Source: DUPU01 sp050952465 (GTDB lineage: Bacteria; Bacillota; Dehalobacteriia; Dehalobacteriales; Dehalobacteriaceae). From it: a stretch of 64,000 nucleotides of DNA. A program made the position numbers and the translations under genes. Shown one piece after another: positions 26,953 through 35,388 of the stretch (position 1 is the stretch's first letter; the number at the start of each line of letters is the position of its first letter). The notes below the pieces were generated by a model. That model did no database searches and had not been told where the DNA came from. It worked only from the letters and a program-made list of their open reading frames with translations. The DNA is taken from positions 62,001-126,000 of the forward strand of contig JBMNKZ010000002.1 of NCBI GenBank assembly GCA_050952465.1, written 5' to 3'.

Positions 26953-26993
26953 CCCTCCATGAATTTTATTTAGTTTCACATCCGTGTGAAACT
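26953..26993 (-). promoter_or_regulatory. CsrA-binding hairpin and second GGA site in the hag leader
   Basis: The minus strand holds a 9-bp stem (AGTTTCACA / TGTGAAACT, 26993-26985 and 26980-26972) that presents CGGA in its four-base loop. The context CACACGGATGTG matches the preferred CsrA site ACARGGAUGU at 9 of 10 positions. A second GGA lies in the ribosome site GGAGGG (26958-26953), 25 bases away. Two such sites, one over the ribosome site, are how CsrA represses hag in Bacillus. csrA and fliW are in this locus. Confidence 0.75.
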
Positions 26994-27043
26994 TTTCGAT
27001 AGCATTTCCTTGGCCGGCATACAAAGAATACTATCTATTTTAA

Positions 27044-27070
27044 TTATCGTTAGTTTTACCATTATATTTA
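27044..27070 (-). promoter_or_regulatory. Sigma-D promoter of hag
   Basis: Minus strand TAAA (27070-27067), exactly 15 bases, then AACGATAA (27051-27044), against the sigma-28 consensus TAAA-N15-GCCGATAA. Transcription would begin about 27037 and give a leader of about 93 bases containing the CsrA hairpin. Confidence 0.8.
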
Positions 27071-27224
27071 ATTACCAATAAATACGAATTACTAGGGAAA
27101 TAGTTGACTTTACTCATTCATACTTCATTTATCTTCCGATTTCACCTACTTAGAATATTTTTCTTCTAATACCATCATGGATAAAGTATTTAACTTTTAT
27201 TTGTAAATTATTTAATTTTATATT

Positions 27225-28403
27225 TCACATACTTCTCGCATCAATAATTAACTCAACAACTTCTCTAACTGCTCCCTCTCCACCTTTTGCCTTAGTGATG
27301 TATTTTGCAACTTTTTTTAAACACTCCATACCATCACTTACAGTACAACCAAAACCTACTAATTCAACAACTTCCAAATCATTAATGTCATCACCAATAT
27401 AAGCGATTTCCTCGTACTCTAAATTATATTTTGAACATATCTCATCGATAATTTTAATCTTATTTTGAATGCCTATATAGATTTCAGTCACTTTCATTTT
27501 TTCAGCTCTACGTCGTACAAGATTAATATCTTCACCTGTTATTATCCCTGTTATGAAACCAGCCTCTCTTAGTAGCTTAAATCCCATCCCATCTTTCGTA
27601 TTAAACTTTTTAAGTTCATCACCATTCTCAGAGTAATACATCCCTCCATCAGTTAACACGCCGTCACTATCAGAAAGTACACACTTAATTTTAGCAATTC
27701 TAGATGAAAAATCATCAGCAATGCTTTTTCTTTCTAACAGTTTTTCGACAATAACCCAATCTGATGGTTCATCAATCTCAAAATAAGTTTCTCCTGGCAT
27801 CTCGACAGGTACTATATTACCTGATATTCTACAATGAGTTTTTAACAATCTATCTCTCGACGTGATATAGAATGCACCGTTTTCTACTAGAAAGCCTTCA
27901 AAATCCTGTCTCCTTGGTCTGTTTAATGGATCATAGTTTATAGCTTTTGCTCCATTTGACAATTCGGACCATAAAAATCTTTTCTGTTTCACTACAGATA
28001 AGACACTATCGATACCTTTCTCAAAAAACTTCCGTATTCCTTTAGTAATGTCCCCACTAGTTAAAAGCGGAGAGGTAGCTTGTACCAAAATTATATTATC
28101 AAACACATAATTATTAGCAAATTCAAGCATTGCAGCTTCAGTAGAAGCCGTATCAGTCGATACAGCTTCTGAACGATCTACTAATCTAATCTTAGAGGAT
28201 CCATATTTTTCAACTACATTTTTAATTTCTTCGCTATCTGATGAAACAACAACTATATCAACTTCATCGCAATTCACAGTTGCATCTAAAGTCCAATAAA
28301 TTAGTGGTCTTCTATTCATCAATTTAATATTCTTTAACGGAATAGATTTGCTACCACCTCTAACTGGTATGAACGCTACTGTTTTAGCAATTTTATTTTC
28401 CAA
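27225..28403 (-). CDS. CMP-nonulosonate cytidylyltransferase fused to a KdsC-type HAD phosphatase
   Basis: Two-domain enzyme. Residues 1-220 are a CMP-sugar synthetase (VAFIPVRGGSKSIPLKNIKLM at 9-29, then QATSPLL), which activates a sialic-acid-like sugar with CTP. Residues 235-390 are a KdsC-like HAD phosphatase with all motifs: nucleophile DSDGVLTDG, ITGE, a Lys in QNKIKII, and GDDINDL. The pair would remove phosphate from a nonulosonate-phosphate and then make the CMP-sugar. The TTG start follows GGGAGAGGTAA, 2 bases after the NeuB-family gene. The 392-residue fusion resembles animal CMP-sialate synthetases. The sugar made is unknown. Confidence 0.85.
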   Translation of the reverse strand: MENKIAKTVAFIPVRGGSKSIPLKNIKLMNRRPLIYWTLDATVNCDEVDIVVVSSDSEEIKNVVEKYGSSKIRLVDRSEAVSTDTASTEAAMLEFANNYVFDNIILVQATSPLLTSGDITKGIRKFFEKGIDSVLSVVKQKRFLWSELSNGAKAINYDPLNRPRRQDFEGFLVENGAFYITSRDRLLKTHCRISGNIVPVEMPGETYFEIDEPSDWVIVEKLLERKSIADDFSSRIAKIKCVLSDSDGVLTDGGMYYSENGDELKKFNTKDGMGFKLLREAGFITGIITGEDINLVRRRAEKMKVTEIYIGIQNKIKIIDEICSKYNLEYEEIAYIGDDINDLEVVELVGFGCTVSDGMECLKKVAKYITKAKGGEGAVREVVELIIDARSM

Positions 28404-28405
28404 TA

Positions 28406-29278
28406 TTACCTCTCCCTGTACTTAAGCTTTTCTCTTTGCACCTTTTCAATATCGAGAATTTCTTCCTTTTTATAGTTAAGTGCTTTATAAGTTAACTCTA
28501 AATCTCTTTTCAATCTTCTCATCCCATCAGGTTCTAAGGAAGCTGCATGATCTGTACCTTTCCATGTTCTATCTAAAGTAAAATGCCTTTCAATTGTAGA
28601 TGCTCCAAGTGTATATGCTGCTATATCAACTGCAATGCCTTTATGGTGTCCCGAGAATCCAATTTCTTTTACTCGATTCCCAAATTTCCTTTTCAATCTG
28701 CCTATCTCAAGTAGTGCAACATCTTCAAATGGTACTGGATAACCAGATGTACAACTATAGATAACAATATCTTTATTTCTACCTTTGGTTTCGAAAAGTT
28801 TTACAATCTGTTCTTCCTCATCATGAGTAGTCATGCCAAGTGACAAATGAATTTCACCCTCATAATTATCGCATAGCCATTCAAGCATCATAAAATGATT
28901 GTTGCATGCTGATGGGATTTTAATTAGTGCTGGTTTTAGAGATGTAATTTCTTTTGCTGATGTAAGGTCCCAAACTGATGTGCTATATAGTATATTAAAC
29001 TCATCGCACCACTCTTTAAGTTGTTTGTGCTGGTTAACATCGAACTCTAAGAACTCTCTATGTGCACCATAAGTATCACCATAGGAGTTTACAGGATTAT
29101 CGTGAGGTGCATTATATTGTTCTTTAGTCAATAACTCCTTATTATTCCTCTTTTGAAATTTTATGCCATCAACTTTACAAAAAATAGCTGCCATTTTTAT
29201 AAGTTCCTTTGCTATATCCATTTGACCTTTATGGTTACATCCAGCTTCTGCTATTAATCTTGGTTTCTTATAGGTCAT
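28406..29278 (-). CDS. NeuB-family nonulosonate synthase lacking the SAF domain
   Basis: Condenses phosphoenolpyruvate with a hexose or hexosamine to form a nine-carbon acidic sugar. NeuB TIM-barrel motifs are present: RLIAEAGCNHKGQMDIAKEL (8-27), KFQKR, KIPSACNNHFMMLE, SLGMTT, SCTSGYPVP, GFSGHHKG and ERHFTLDRTWKGTDHAASLEP. The protein ends after 290 residues, so the C-terminal antifreeze-like SAF domain of normal NeuB (about 340-350 residues) is absent. The next gene encodes a CMP-transfer/phosphatase fusion, which suggests a phosphorylated product such as Kdn-9-phosphate. The substrate cannot be read from sequence. Confidence 0.85.
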   Translation of the reverse strand: MTYKKPRLIAEAGCNHKGQMDIAKELIKMAAIFCKVDGIKFQKRNNKELLTKEQYNAPHDNPVNSYGDTYGAHREFLEFDVNQHKQLKEWCDEFNILYSTSVWDLTSAKEITSLKPALIKIPSACNNHFMMLEWLCDNYEGEIHLSLGMTTHDEEEQIVKLFETKGRNKDIVIYSCTSGYPVPFEDVALLEIGRLKRKFGNRVKEIGFSGHHKGIAVDIAAYTLGASTIERHFTLDRTWKGTDHAASLEPDGMRRLKRDLELTYKALNYKKEEILDIEKVQREKLKYRER

Positions 29279-29375
29279 TTATACCTCTCCCTCATATAGA
29301 AAATGCTTTTCTGATTCAACTCACTACATTTATATAGTTTTCAATTCGTTACCTAATATTAAAATTATATTTTGA

Positions 29376-30542
29376 TTATTTTAATACATTATTTCTAAAC
29401 CATAGCAAAACGGAATTGTAATACTCTTTGCTATCCAAATTAATTTTCAGGTTAATTCTTCTATATTTTTCTGTGACAGCTTCTTTGTTCAAAATTGTAT
29501 AATTAATTAATTGTATTAAATCTTGTTCAAATCCTTTCTTATTAACCCTTACTACTCTATCGCTTAAGCACAATTCTGAATATAAATCATCAATTTTTTT
29601 ATAACTACTTAACGCGATTGTAGGTATGTTTTGGGCTATTGCACAAACATTACTGTGAAACCTCATACCCATAATAAAATCGCATTTTTTATACAATCCA
29701 AATATATACTCTTCCGAACCAGTTCCTGTTAAACAAGGTGCAACAACAATTCTAGTTCTTCTATATATATCGCGAATATTACTCATTATGTCACAAATAG
29801 CATCGAGATCACTGTATATATGGGGGAATAAAACCATTTGATAATCCTTATGTTTTTCAAAAAACTTATTAATTAGCTCCGAAAATATTTTTATAAATTC
29901 TTTGTATGTAATTCCATTATTATTTTCAAATCTTATATCCTTCATATCAGAAACAATATTAATCCCAATCGCCTTGTATTTATTATTAATTTCTTGATAA
30001 TTGAAATTTTTAATTTTTAAATGAAATGCACCATCGAAGGCCTTATGAATTTTCTTAGCATTATCTTGTCCTAATATGTTTACTATAGTTTCATATGAGC
30101 CATCATTTCTAACACTTATAAAGTATTTATCTGATTTCGTTAATCTATTAATAAAGCTTTTAAAATTATCAATTGTTTTTTTCGTTGAACCCTTATATAA
30201 ATCACATCCTAATGCATTAAAGAATATAGGCGAATTTATTTTTTCTAGGGTTTCATTACTAATATTTACTGTAGTTCCCGTGTATGAATACTCCCATTTA
30301 AGTTCAAAAAAATTTCCTCCGCCTATGATTATCACGTCATGTTTATTACATAACCTAATAAATTCCTCACTATTAAAATCTCTTAAACCCCAAGACTGAT
30401 AAAACTCTCTCATTTCAATTTCAGTATATAAAATAGTCGCATTAATAATTTCTTTTAGTCTATTTCTGAAACCATTATGATTTGCATTATCCCCTACATT
30501 ACCATTAAAACTTGCAACATGAAGTGCTTTTATTGTTTTCAA
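29376..30542 (-). CDS. Polysaccharide pyruvyl transferase family protein
   Basis: Probable glycan-modifying enzyme. The fold and motifs fit the CsaB/PS_pyruv_trans family: a Rossmann-like start with asparagine-rich GNVGDNANHNGFR (about residues 14-26), VIIIGGGNFFEL, SVRNDGSYE and, late in the protein, KKCDFIMGMRFHSNVCAIAQNIPTIALSS, where the RFHS motif is the family mark. The length is 388 residues. The TTG start (30540-30542) follows AAGGAAGTG. The gene is visibly AT-richer than the flagellar genes around it. It probably acts on the flagellin glycan or another surface glycan. Confidence 0.75.
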   Translation of the reverse strand: MKTIKALHVASFNGNVGDNANHNGFRNRLKEIINATILYTEIEMREFYQSWGLRDFNSEEFIRLCNKHDVIIIGGGNFFELKWEYSYTGTTVNISNETLEKINSPIFFNALGCDLYKGSTKKTIDNFKSFINRLTKSDKYFISVRNDGSYETIVNILGQDNAKKIHKAFDGAFHLKIKNFNYQEINNKYKAIGINIVSDMKDIRFENNNGITYKEFIKIFSELINKFFEKHKDYQMVLFPHIYSDLDAICDIMSNIRDIYRRTRIVVAPCLTGTGSEEYIFGLYKKCDFIMGMRFHSNVCAIAQNIPTIALSSYKKIDDLYSELCLSDRVVRVNKKGFEQDLIQLINYTILNKEAVTEKYRRINLKINLDSKEYYNSVLLWFRNNVLK

Positions 30543-30678
30543 ATAATTTCACTTCCTTAGAGATAATATTCGGCTGTGTCGTATTTAGAGCTCTGTGAAC
30601 ATTTAAATTTCAAAAATCGTCCTATCTTAGAGCCAATGCTGTTTAAATTGTATCTACATATGAATGGGAGAATAATAC

Positions 30679-32562
30679 CTAAAAGGATTCATTACTCTTA
30701 CTAGTTAAAGAAACTAATGCCTTTTCCCACCAAGGCATTACCATTTCCAAGTCCTTTTCACATACATAAATAAATTTTCCATACTCCTCAATGGTTTTTT
30801 GTGCCTTGTTAATTTGATTATCTTCAAATCTGATTTCATTTCTTCGTTTAAGCATTAGATCAAAGTGTACACGATTCATGGGAAAAAGAAAAACTTTATA
30901 AAAGTCATTTTTAATAACTAGGGAGAAAGCACGATCAAATTTAGGAAAAATCCTCTTTGCTCTGTCAGAATCCGATTTATTAATGATAGCATTTATTTCG
31001 TTAAAAATTTCTCTTAAGTCATTTAGTGCTTTTATAAGTTTGGTTTTTTCAGATGATAAGACTAATAATTTTTCTTTCAAAAATGTTTCGTCATATTGAT
31101 TTTCCGCTTGTAACCAGTCTTCTTCAACGACTCTGTTTTGTAGCCTCTCTTTAATTAGTTCATCCATTTTCTGAAAGACAGCACCCTTGATCTTTGCTCC
31201 ACCTTTGGTGGTATTGATTACTTCTACTCCTATATAGTCTCTAATATACATTTCCATCTGCTGTCGCATCCGGTTAAATCCCTCATTGGTATAAACTGTT
31301 CCTCCATATACGTCTTCTACCTCAATTGATTTATCTATGTCTTTTTTAGTTAATTTATTATTCTGATCATGGTATGCAATCCCTTGCGCATAGCGTTTTT
31401 CATTTTTGTAAGCCAGGTTTTGTCCAGCTAATATGATGGGAGAAAAGCCTAGCTTTTGCAACATCTGAAGAGTTACCACTGCAATAGACGGCGCATCATT
31501 TACTTTATCCAGTTGTTCTCCATCCCTTCTATTAAGCAGGAAAGGAGCAAGTGTATCCTGGCTAATAATCATGTGTGCTTTTGGCCCAGGATACTGTAAT
31601 AAAGTTTTATAACTAATACTACTGCCAAAGATTAAGGGAATCTCAGTTATCCCCCGGCTTACCACAATATCAAATACTTTAGCATTTTCAACAGTAGGAT
31701 CATATGCACAGGCCGCATTAGGATAAATACCATTATTAATTAAAACACTAATAGCGGATCCCACTGAAAATATATAGGCCAAACCATGTTCTTTAATGTA
31801 CCTAATATTTTCAATATCTTCCTCCAGTGACGGTCCGGCTGCTACTAACAAAGCAGGTTTATTTTTAAACTTTTCCTTTTCTAAGTCCTCTAAAACATTA
31901 GGGGTTTTTAAAACCTGAGGGAAATTCAATAAACTATTAATCGTCCATCTCTTTTCAAAAGCAAAATTCACATTATATGAAGCACGCTGGTCAACGACAA
32001 TTCGTTGAAACTCGCTGGTAAACCGGGCAAATTTTTCCGGAAAAATTCTTTCATAGCTGGGTAGGAAGATAAGTAATATTTTTTTTCTAATATTTGCGCT
32101 GATAAACTGGTTTAACAAAACGGCACTATCTTGTTCAGGTTTCTCTATATATAAACCTTTAAATTGAAAATCAAAGATATTTTTTATATTCTTAGTACTT
32201 AAATACTTATAAAAAATTTCTTCACTCGGCTCATAAATGGAGAATTCTTTCTCTGGGAATTGCTTGACATACTCTTCTATATGGTAGCCGAGCCCTAACC
32301 CATAGAAAAACACATGATCATAGCCTTCAATATTTTCGTATTTATTTAAAAGCTGTTGGCTTTCTCTTATCGGGTCGTATTTACTATGAGCGTGAATTTT
32401 CTGATTATCAACATTATAAATAAGTGTAGGAAGGCCATTTTTTGCAGGGACAACCTCAAACAGCTTCAGCGATTCTTTTTCTTCTATTGAAGTAAAATTA
32501 TGTTTACTCCATATATTTGGATGTTTTTTTCTGAGATAATTAAAGTTATCAATTAAAGCCAT
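30679..32562 (-). CDS. maf: Motility accessory factor (Maf) flagellin glycosyltransferase, DUF115
   Basis: Likely transfers a nonulosonic acid to Ser/Thr of flagellin. The central DUF115/MptE-like domain (about residues 190-430) has NKPALLVAAGPSLEEDIENI with the GPSL motif, then YPNAACAYDPTVENAKVF and PSIAVVTLQMLQKLGFSPIILAGQNLAY. Flanking N- and C-terminal Maf helical domains give 627 residues, a normal Maf size. It lies directly upstream of the sugar genes and hag in transcription order, and its start overlaps the previous gene by 14 bases. Confidence 0.88.
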   Translation of the reverse strand: MALIDNFNYLRKKHPNIWSKHNFTSIEEKESLKLFEVVPAKNGLPTLIYNVDNQKIHAHSKYDPIRESQQLLNKYENIEGYDHVFFYGLGLGYHIEEYVKQFPEKEFSIYEPSEEIFYKYLSTKNIKNIFDFQFKGLYIEKPEQDSAVLLNQFISANIRKKILLIFLPSYERIFPEKFARFTSEFQRIVVDQRASYNVNFAFEKRWTINSLLNFPQVLKTPNVLEDLEKEKFKNKPALLVAAGPSLEEDIENIRYIKEHGLAYIFSVGSAISVLINNGIYPNAACAYDPTVENAKVFDIVVSRGITEIPLIFGSSISYKTLLQYPGPKAHMIISQDTLAPFLLNRRDGEQLDKVNDAPSIAVVTLQMLQKLGFSPIILAGQNLAYKNEKRYAQGIAYHDQNNKLTKKDIDKSIEVEDVYGGTVYTNEGFNRMRQQMEMYIRDYIGVEVINTTKGGAKIKGAVFQKMDELIKERLQNRVVEEDWLQAENQYDETFLKEKLLVLSSEKTKLIKALNDLREIFNEINAIINKSDSDRAKRIFPKFDRAFSLVIKNDFYKVFLFPMNRVHFDLMLKRRNEIRFEDNQINKAQKTIEEYGKFIYVCEKDLEMVMPWWEKALVSLTSKSNESF

Positions 32563-33154
32563 ATTTAAGTACCTCGGTGTTAATTATTACAGAGAGTTTT
32601 TGCTTTAAAACTTGATATTGGGGTAATATTTCATAAGTAATGGTATCGGCAATTAACACATTATCCTGATTCTCTACTGCCTCTTCCAATTCTGCCAGAA
32701 TAACTTGTATCGACGATTCTTGTTCGGTTTTTTTCCAGCTATCAGCAAGTGGCTCATGCTGTGTTATCTGATCAACCAATTGGCAAAGCCACTCTATCCC
32801 CTCCAGCATTTCCTCAAACCTTAACCAGGACTGTTGATTGGGCCCCTGATAAAACTCCGCGCTTAGTTGATCTAAGGCTGGTATGCTTCTCTTTAAATAC
32901 TCAAAAGCAGAAATAACCATTTCACTAAGTAATTCATTTATCGTTCTCAATTCAACATTCACATTAGTAACAGAAGCAACATTATTCAACAGGTAACCTT
33001 CACAATCTTCATACACTTCAACGCCATCTATTACAAAATGACTCAGTACCATATTATTTTCTTTTAAGATCTCTTCCACCCTGTTTAGTAAATAAGGTAT
33101 GGACTCGGGCTTATTAGTATATTCGTAAGACTGATCCAAAACTATAAGGTTCAT
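32549..33154 (-). CDS. Unknown protein between csrA and maf
   Basis: I do not recognise this 201-residue protein. It opens with a beta-strand-like stretch (MNLIVLDQSYEYTNKPESI) and contains acidic helices rich in Glu/Leu (ISAFEYLKRSIPALDQLSAEF, then VILAELEEAVENQDNVLIADTI). There is no signal peptide or membrane segment. The ATG overlaps the csrA stop (ATGA), so it is translated in step with csrA, and its end overlaps maf. Such tight packing points to a role in flagellin regulation or glycosylation, but this is inference from position. Confidence 0.7.
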   Translation of the reverse strand: MNLIVLDQSYEYTNKPESIPYLLNRVEEILKENNMVLSHFVIDGVEVYEDCEGYLLNNVASVTNVNVELRTINELLSEMVISAFEYLKRSIPALDQLSAEFYQGPNQQSWLRFEEMLEGIEWLCQLVDQITQHEPLADSWKKTEQESSIQVILAELEEAVENQDNVLIADTITYEILPQYQVLKQKLSVIINTEVLKYGFN

Positions 33155-33399
33155 TTAGTATTAGGCCCCCCGTTCTGACTTTTAATTATTTCATGAAGCT
33201 GTTCGGCTGTCTCTGCTTTAAGTAAGGCCTCTCTATTTTGTTTTTGCACTTCTTCGTAGACCTCATTTCGGAGAATGCGAACATTGCGCGGTGCTTCTAT
33301 ACCAATTTTTACAATATCACCACTAACATCGATAACTGTAATTTCAATATCGTTTCCTATTTTGATTTTTTCGTTGATCTTTCTTGACAGAACAAGCAT
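33151..33399 (-). CDS. csrA: Carbon storage/flagellin translation regulator CsrA
   Basis: RNA-binding dimer that represses hag translation when flagellin is not being exported. The sequence MLVLSRKINEKIKIG with L4 and R6, and the C-terminal strand APRNVRILRNEVYEE with R44, form the RNA-binding surface. At 82 residues it has a somewhat long tail, as in Firmicutes CsrA that binds FliW. Its start codon and the fliW stop share a base (TGATG), so the protein and its antagonist are made together. Confidence 0.97.
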   Translation of the reverse strand: MLVLSRKINEKIKIGNDIEITVIDVSGDIVKIGIEAPRNVRILRNEVYEEVQKQNREALLKAETAEQLHEIIKSQNGGPNTK

Positions 33400-33827
33400 C
33401 AGCCTATAGCTCCTTCCCTACAGTCCTCGCCTTGGGAAGCTGCTAATTCTTTAAATATTGGCTCTTTCGAAGAGTATTTTTCATCTTCTAAAATTATCTG
33501 TATCCCTCTACCAGAGGTAGGATTTATCACAATAGGAGCTCGCAGATTAGCGGTAGTTTTCGTCATATCACTTAAACGCAAAGTCAGTATGACCCAAATA
33601 TCTACCTTGTCATCATCTTTAATCCCAAGAATCTCCACTTCATCTGAGCTGATTTCAATTTTTGTCAAATAATCCGGAACGGCAATATAAGGTTTCAAAA
33701 GCGCAAAACTGATATTTTTATTATCTAAAGAGTTTAGATAAGCCAAAGGAACATCCTGTTCTTCCCTTAGTTCAAATTTTTTATAATTTTCAAATCCTGG
33801 CAGACCTTTTGGAAAAATAATCTGCAT
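33399..33827 (-). CDS. fliW: Flagellar assembly factor FliW
   Basis: Binds free flagellin, or else CsrA, and so couples filament growth to hag translation. Family features are IIFPKGLPGFENYKKFEL near the N-terminus and SFALLKPY, with DDDKVDIWVILTL and NLRAPIVINPTSGRGIQIIL later. I start at the ATG at 33825-33827, 9 bases after AAGGGGG; an ATG two codons upstream is too close to that site, and the open frame to 33857 begins with an unlikely TTG. The length is about 142 residues. Confidence 0.92.
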   Translation of the reverse strand: MQIIFPKGLPGFENYKKFELREEQDVPLAYLNSLDNKNISFALLKPYIAVPDYLTKIEISSDEVEILGIKDDDKVDIWVILTLRLSDMTKTTANLRAPIVINPTSGRGIQIILEDEKYSSKEPIFKELAASQGEDCREGAIG

Positions 33828-33866
33828 ATACATAAACCCCCTTAAAAATTTTACCAAAAATAATTG

Positions 33867-34433
33867 TTATTTTTGGTAATCAATAACTTGCCCTACAGTT
33901 TCAATTTTTAAATAGGGCTCTTGTTGCAAAAAAACTTGAACTGAGGGAAAAGCAAAATTAGTTATTTTAATATTTCCTATCTGAGCCGCAACTTCAACCC
34001 CTCCCAGCTTCGCATCCCATTGTAAAGGGCTTGTTTCAAATTTTACCTTAACAGGATTTAAAGAAACAATTTGCATTTCCCTTTCTTTGGGAGCAGTTGC
34101 TTCACCGGCTACTTCTCCGATGGAAATGTTCTTTTCAATGGCACCCAAAGCATTCCCTTCAGAAATAGTTTGGGCTAAATTCTGATAAAAGTCTTGTTGG
34201 GCTTCTTGCTTTTGAGTATGTAAAAGGTATTCGATTCCTCCAAAGCCTAAGGACTCCAGAAATGGTGTATAATCAATTTCTAAGTTAGTCTTAGGATGCT
34301 CTACATTTATCTCTGCGGGAATCTGCTTAACTTGGAAGTCGCCTTTATTAATATTTAGATCATAATCTGCATTCTTAATATTTAGCCCGATTCTGCCAAA
34401 CTGTTGTTGAATGATCAAGTCTATTTTGAGCAT
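33867..34433 (-). CDS. YviE-like flagellar-locus protein (DUF6470)
   Basis: This 188-residue protein begins MLKIDLIIQQQFGRIGLNI, and its C-terminal half is beta-rich (VNPVKV-type strands; SPLQWDAKLGGVEVAAQIGNI near 138-158). Its position between flgL and fliW is that of yviE in Bacillus, and its features fit that family (DUF6470). No biochemical role is established. The operon position suggests a link to the hook-filament junction or FliW. Confidence 0.72.
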   Translation of the reverse strand: MLKIDLIIQQQFGRIGLNIKNADYDLNINKGDFQVKQIPAEINVEHPKTNLEIDYTPFLESLGFGGIEYLLHTQKQEAQQDFYQNLAQTISEGNALGAIEKNISIGEVAGEATAPKEREMQIVSLNPVKVKFETSPLQWDAKLGGVEVAAQIGNIKITNFAFPSVQVFLQQEPYLKIETVGQVIDYQK

Positions 34434-34470
34434 AAAGTATCATCTTTTCTTTTTGTTTAATGCCATAGCT

Positions 34471-35376
34471 TTATTTAATAAAATCTACCAAAGAAGGCTG
34501 AATAATCTGAGATCCTACTGATAAGGCTGCCCGAAAAGTATTTTGAATGGACTGGAATTCCATAATCGCCTCAGCCATATCCACATCCTGAATTTTAGAA
34601 AGATTCTTTTTAAGGCTAATGATACTGTTATCAAGCTGATTATTAATTACTTCCAGCCTGTTTGTTTTTGCCCCAAGTCCTGCACGGACAGATAAAACCG
34701 TATCTATGTGCTGATCAATTTCTCCTAAGGCCTGATCAACACCGACGGAGTTATGATCATATAAAGCTTGGCTCAAATCACTTAGTGTCTGAAAAAGAGA
34801 AGAGTTCTTTCCGGAAGCATCTATGCCAAAAAGCATCTTCCCATCTACTGATATGGGCAGGCTAAGATTATTCCCTACTTCAACCTGTACTATCTTGTCA
34901 TTGCCCTCCCATTGGAAACCCGGGTCAGAATATGGTAAAGGCATGGGTGCTTTATCAATATGGGTTCCGGAAAAAATGTACTTTGAGCCAAATTGACTAT
35001 TAGCCAAAAGCTGAAGCTGCTCTGTTAGCTGATCCACCTCAATTGCTATTTGTTCCAGATCGGCATCGGCATTAGATCCGTTGGCCCCCTGCACAGCTAA
35101 TTCTCTAAGTCTTTGCAGCATTGAAGTCATATTAGCAAGAATTCCTTCCGTCGTATCCATAAAAGCTAATGCTTGTCCGGCATTTTCTTGCCATTGTTCC
35201 ATGGCAGAGAGTGTACCCCTCAACCTCATGGCAGTCTCAATTTTTATCGGATCATCAGAGGGTTTGGTAATCCGCTGTCCGGTAGCCAGTTGCTGTTGAA
35301 TTAGATCCATTTTGTTATTAGCATATTGTAGGTTTTTTAATAAATTCTGTGTTAGCATATTATTGGTAACACGCAT
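34471..35376 (-). CDS. flgL: Hook-filament junction protein FlgL (HAP3)
   Basis: Joins the hook to the flagellin filament. Flagellin-like N-terminus (MRVTNNMLTQNLLKNLQYANNKMDLIQQQLATGQRITKPSDDP) and C-terminus (ISLKKNLSKIQDVDMAEAIMEFQSIQNTF) are intact over 301 residues. It lies 12 bases after flgK. A start at 35374-35376 (ATG) with GGGGTGAAATTAA upstream is well supported. Confidence 0.95.
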   Translation of the reverse strand: MRVTNNMLTQNLLKNLQYANNKMDLIQQQLATGQRITKPSDDPIKIETAMRLRGTLSAMEQWQENAGQALAFMDTTEGILANMTSMLQRLRELAVQGANGSNADADLEQIAIEVDQLTEQLQLLANSQFGSKYIFSGTHIDKAPMPLPYSDPGFQWEGNDKIVQVEVGNNLSLPISVDGKMLFGIDASGKNSSLFQTLSDLSQALYDHNSVGVDQALGEIDQHIDTVLSVRAGLGAKTNRLEVINNQLDNSIISLKKNLSKIQDVDMAEAIMEFQSIQNTFRAALSVGSQIIQPSLVDFIK

Positions 35377-35388
35377 TTAATTTCACCC

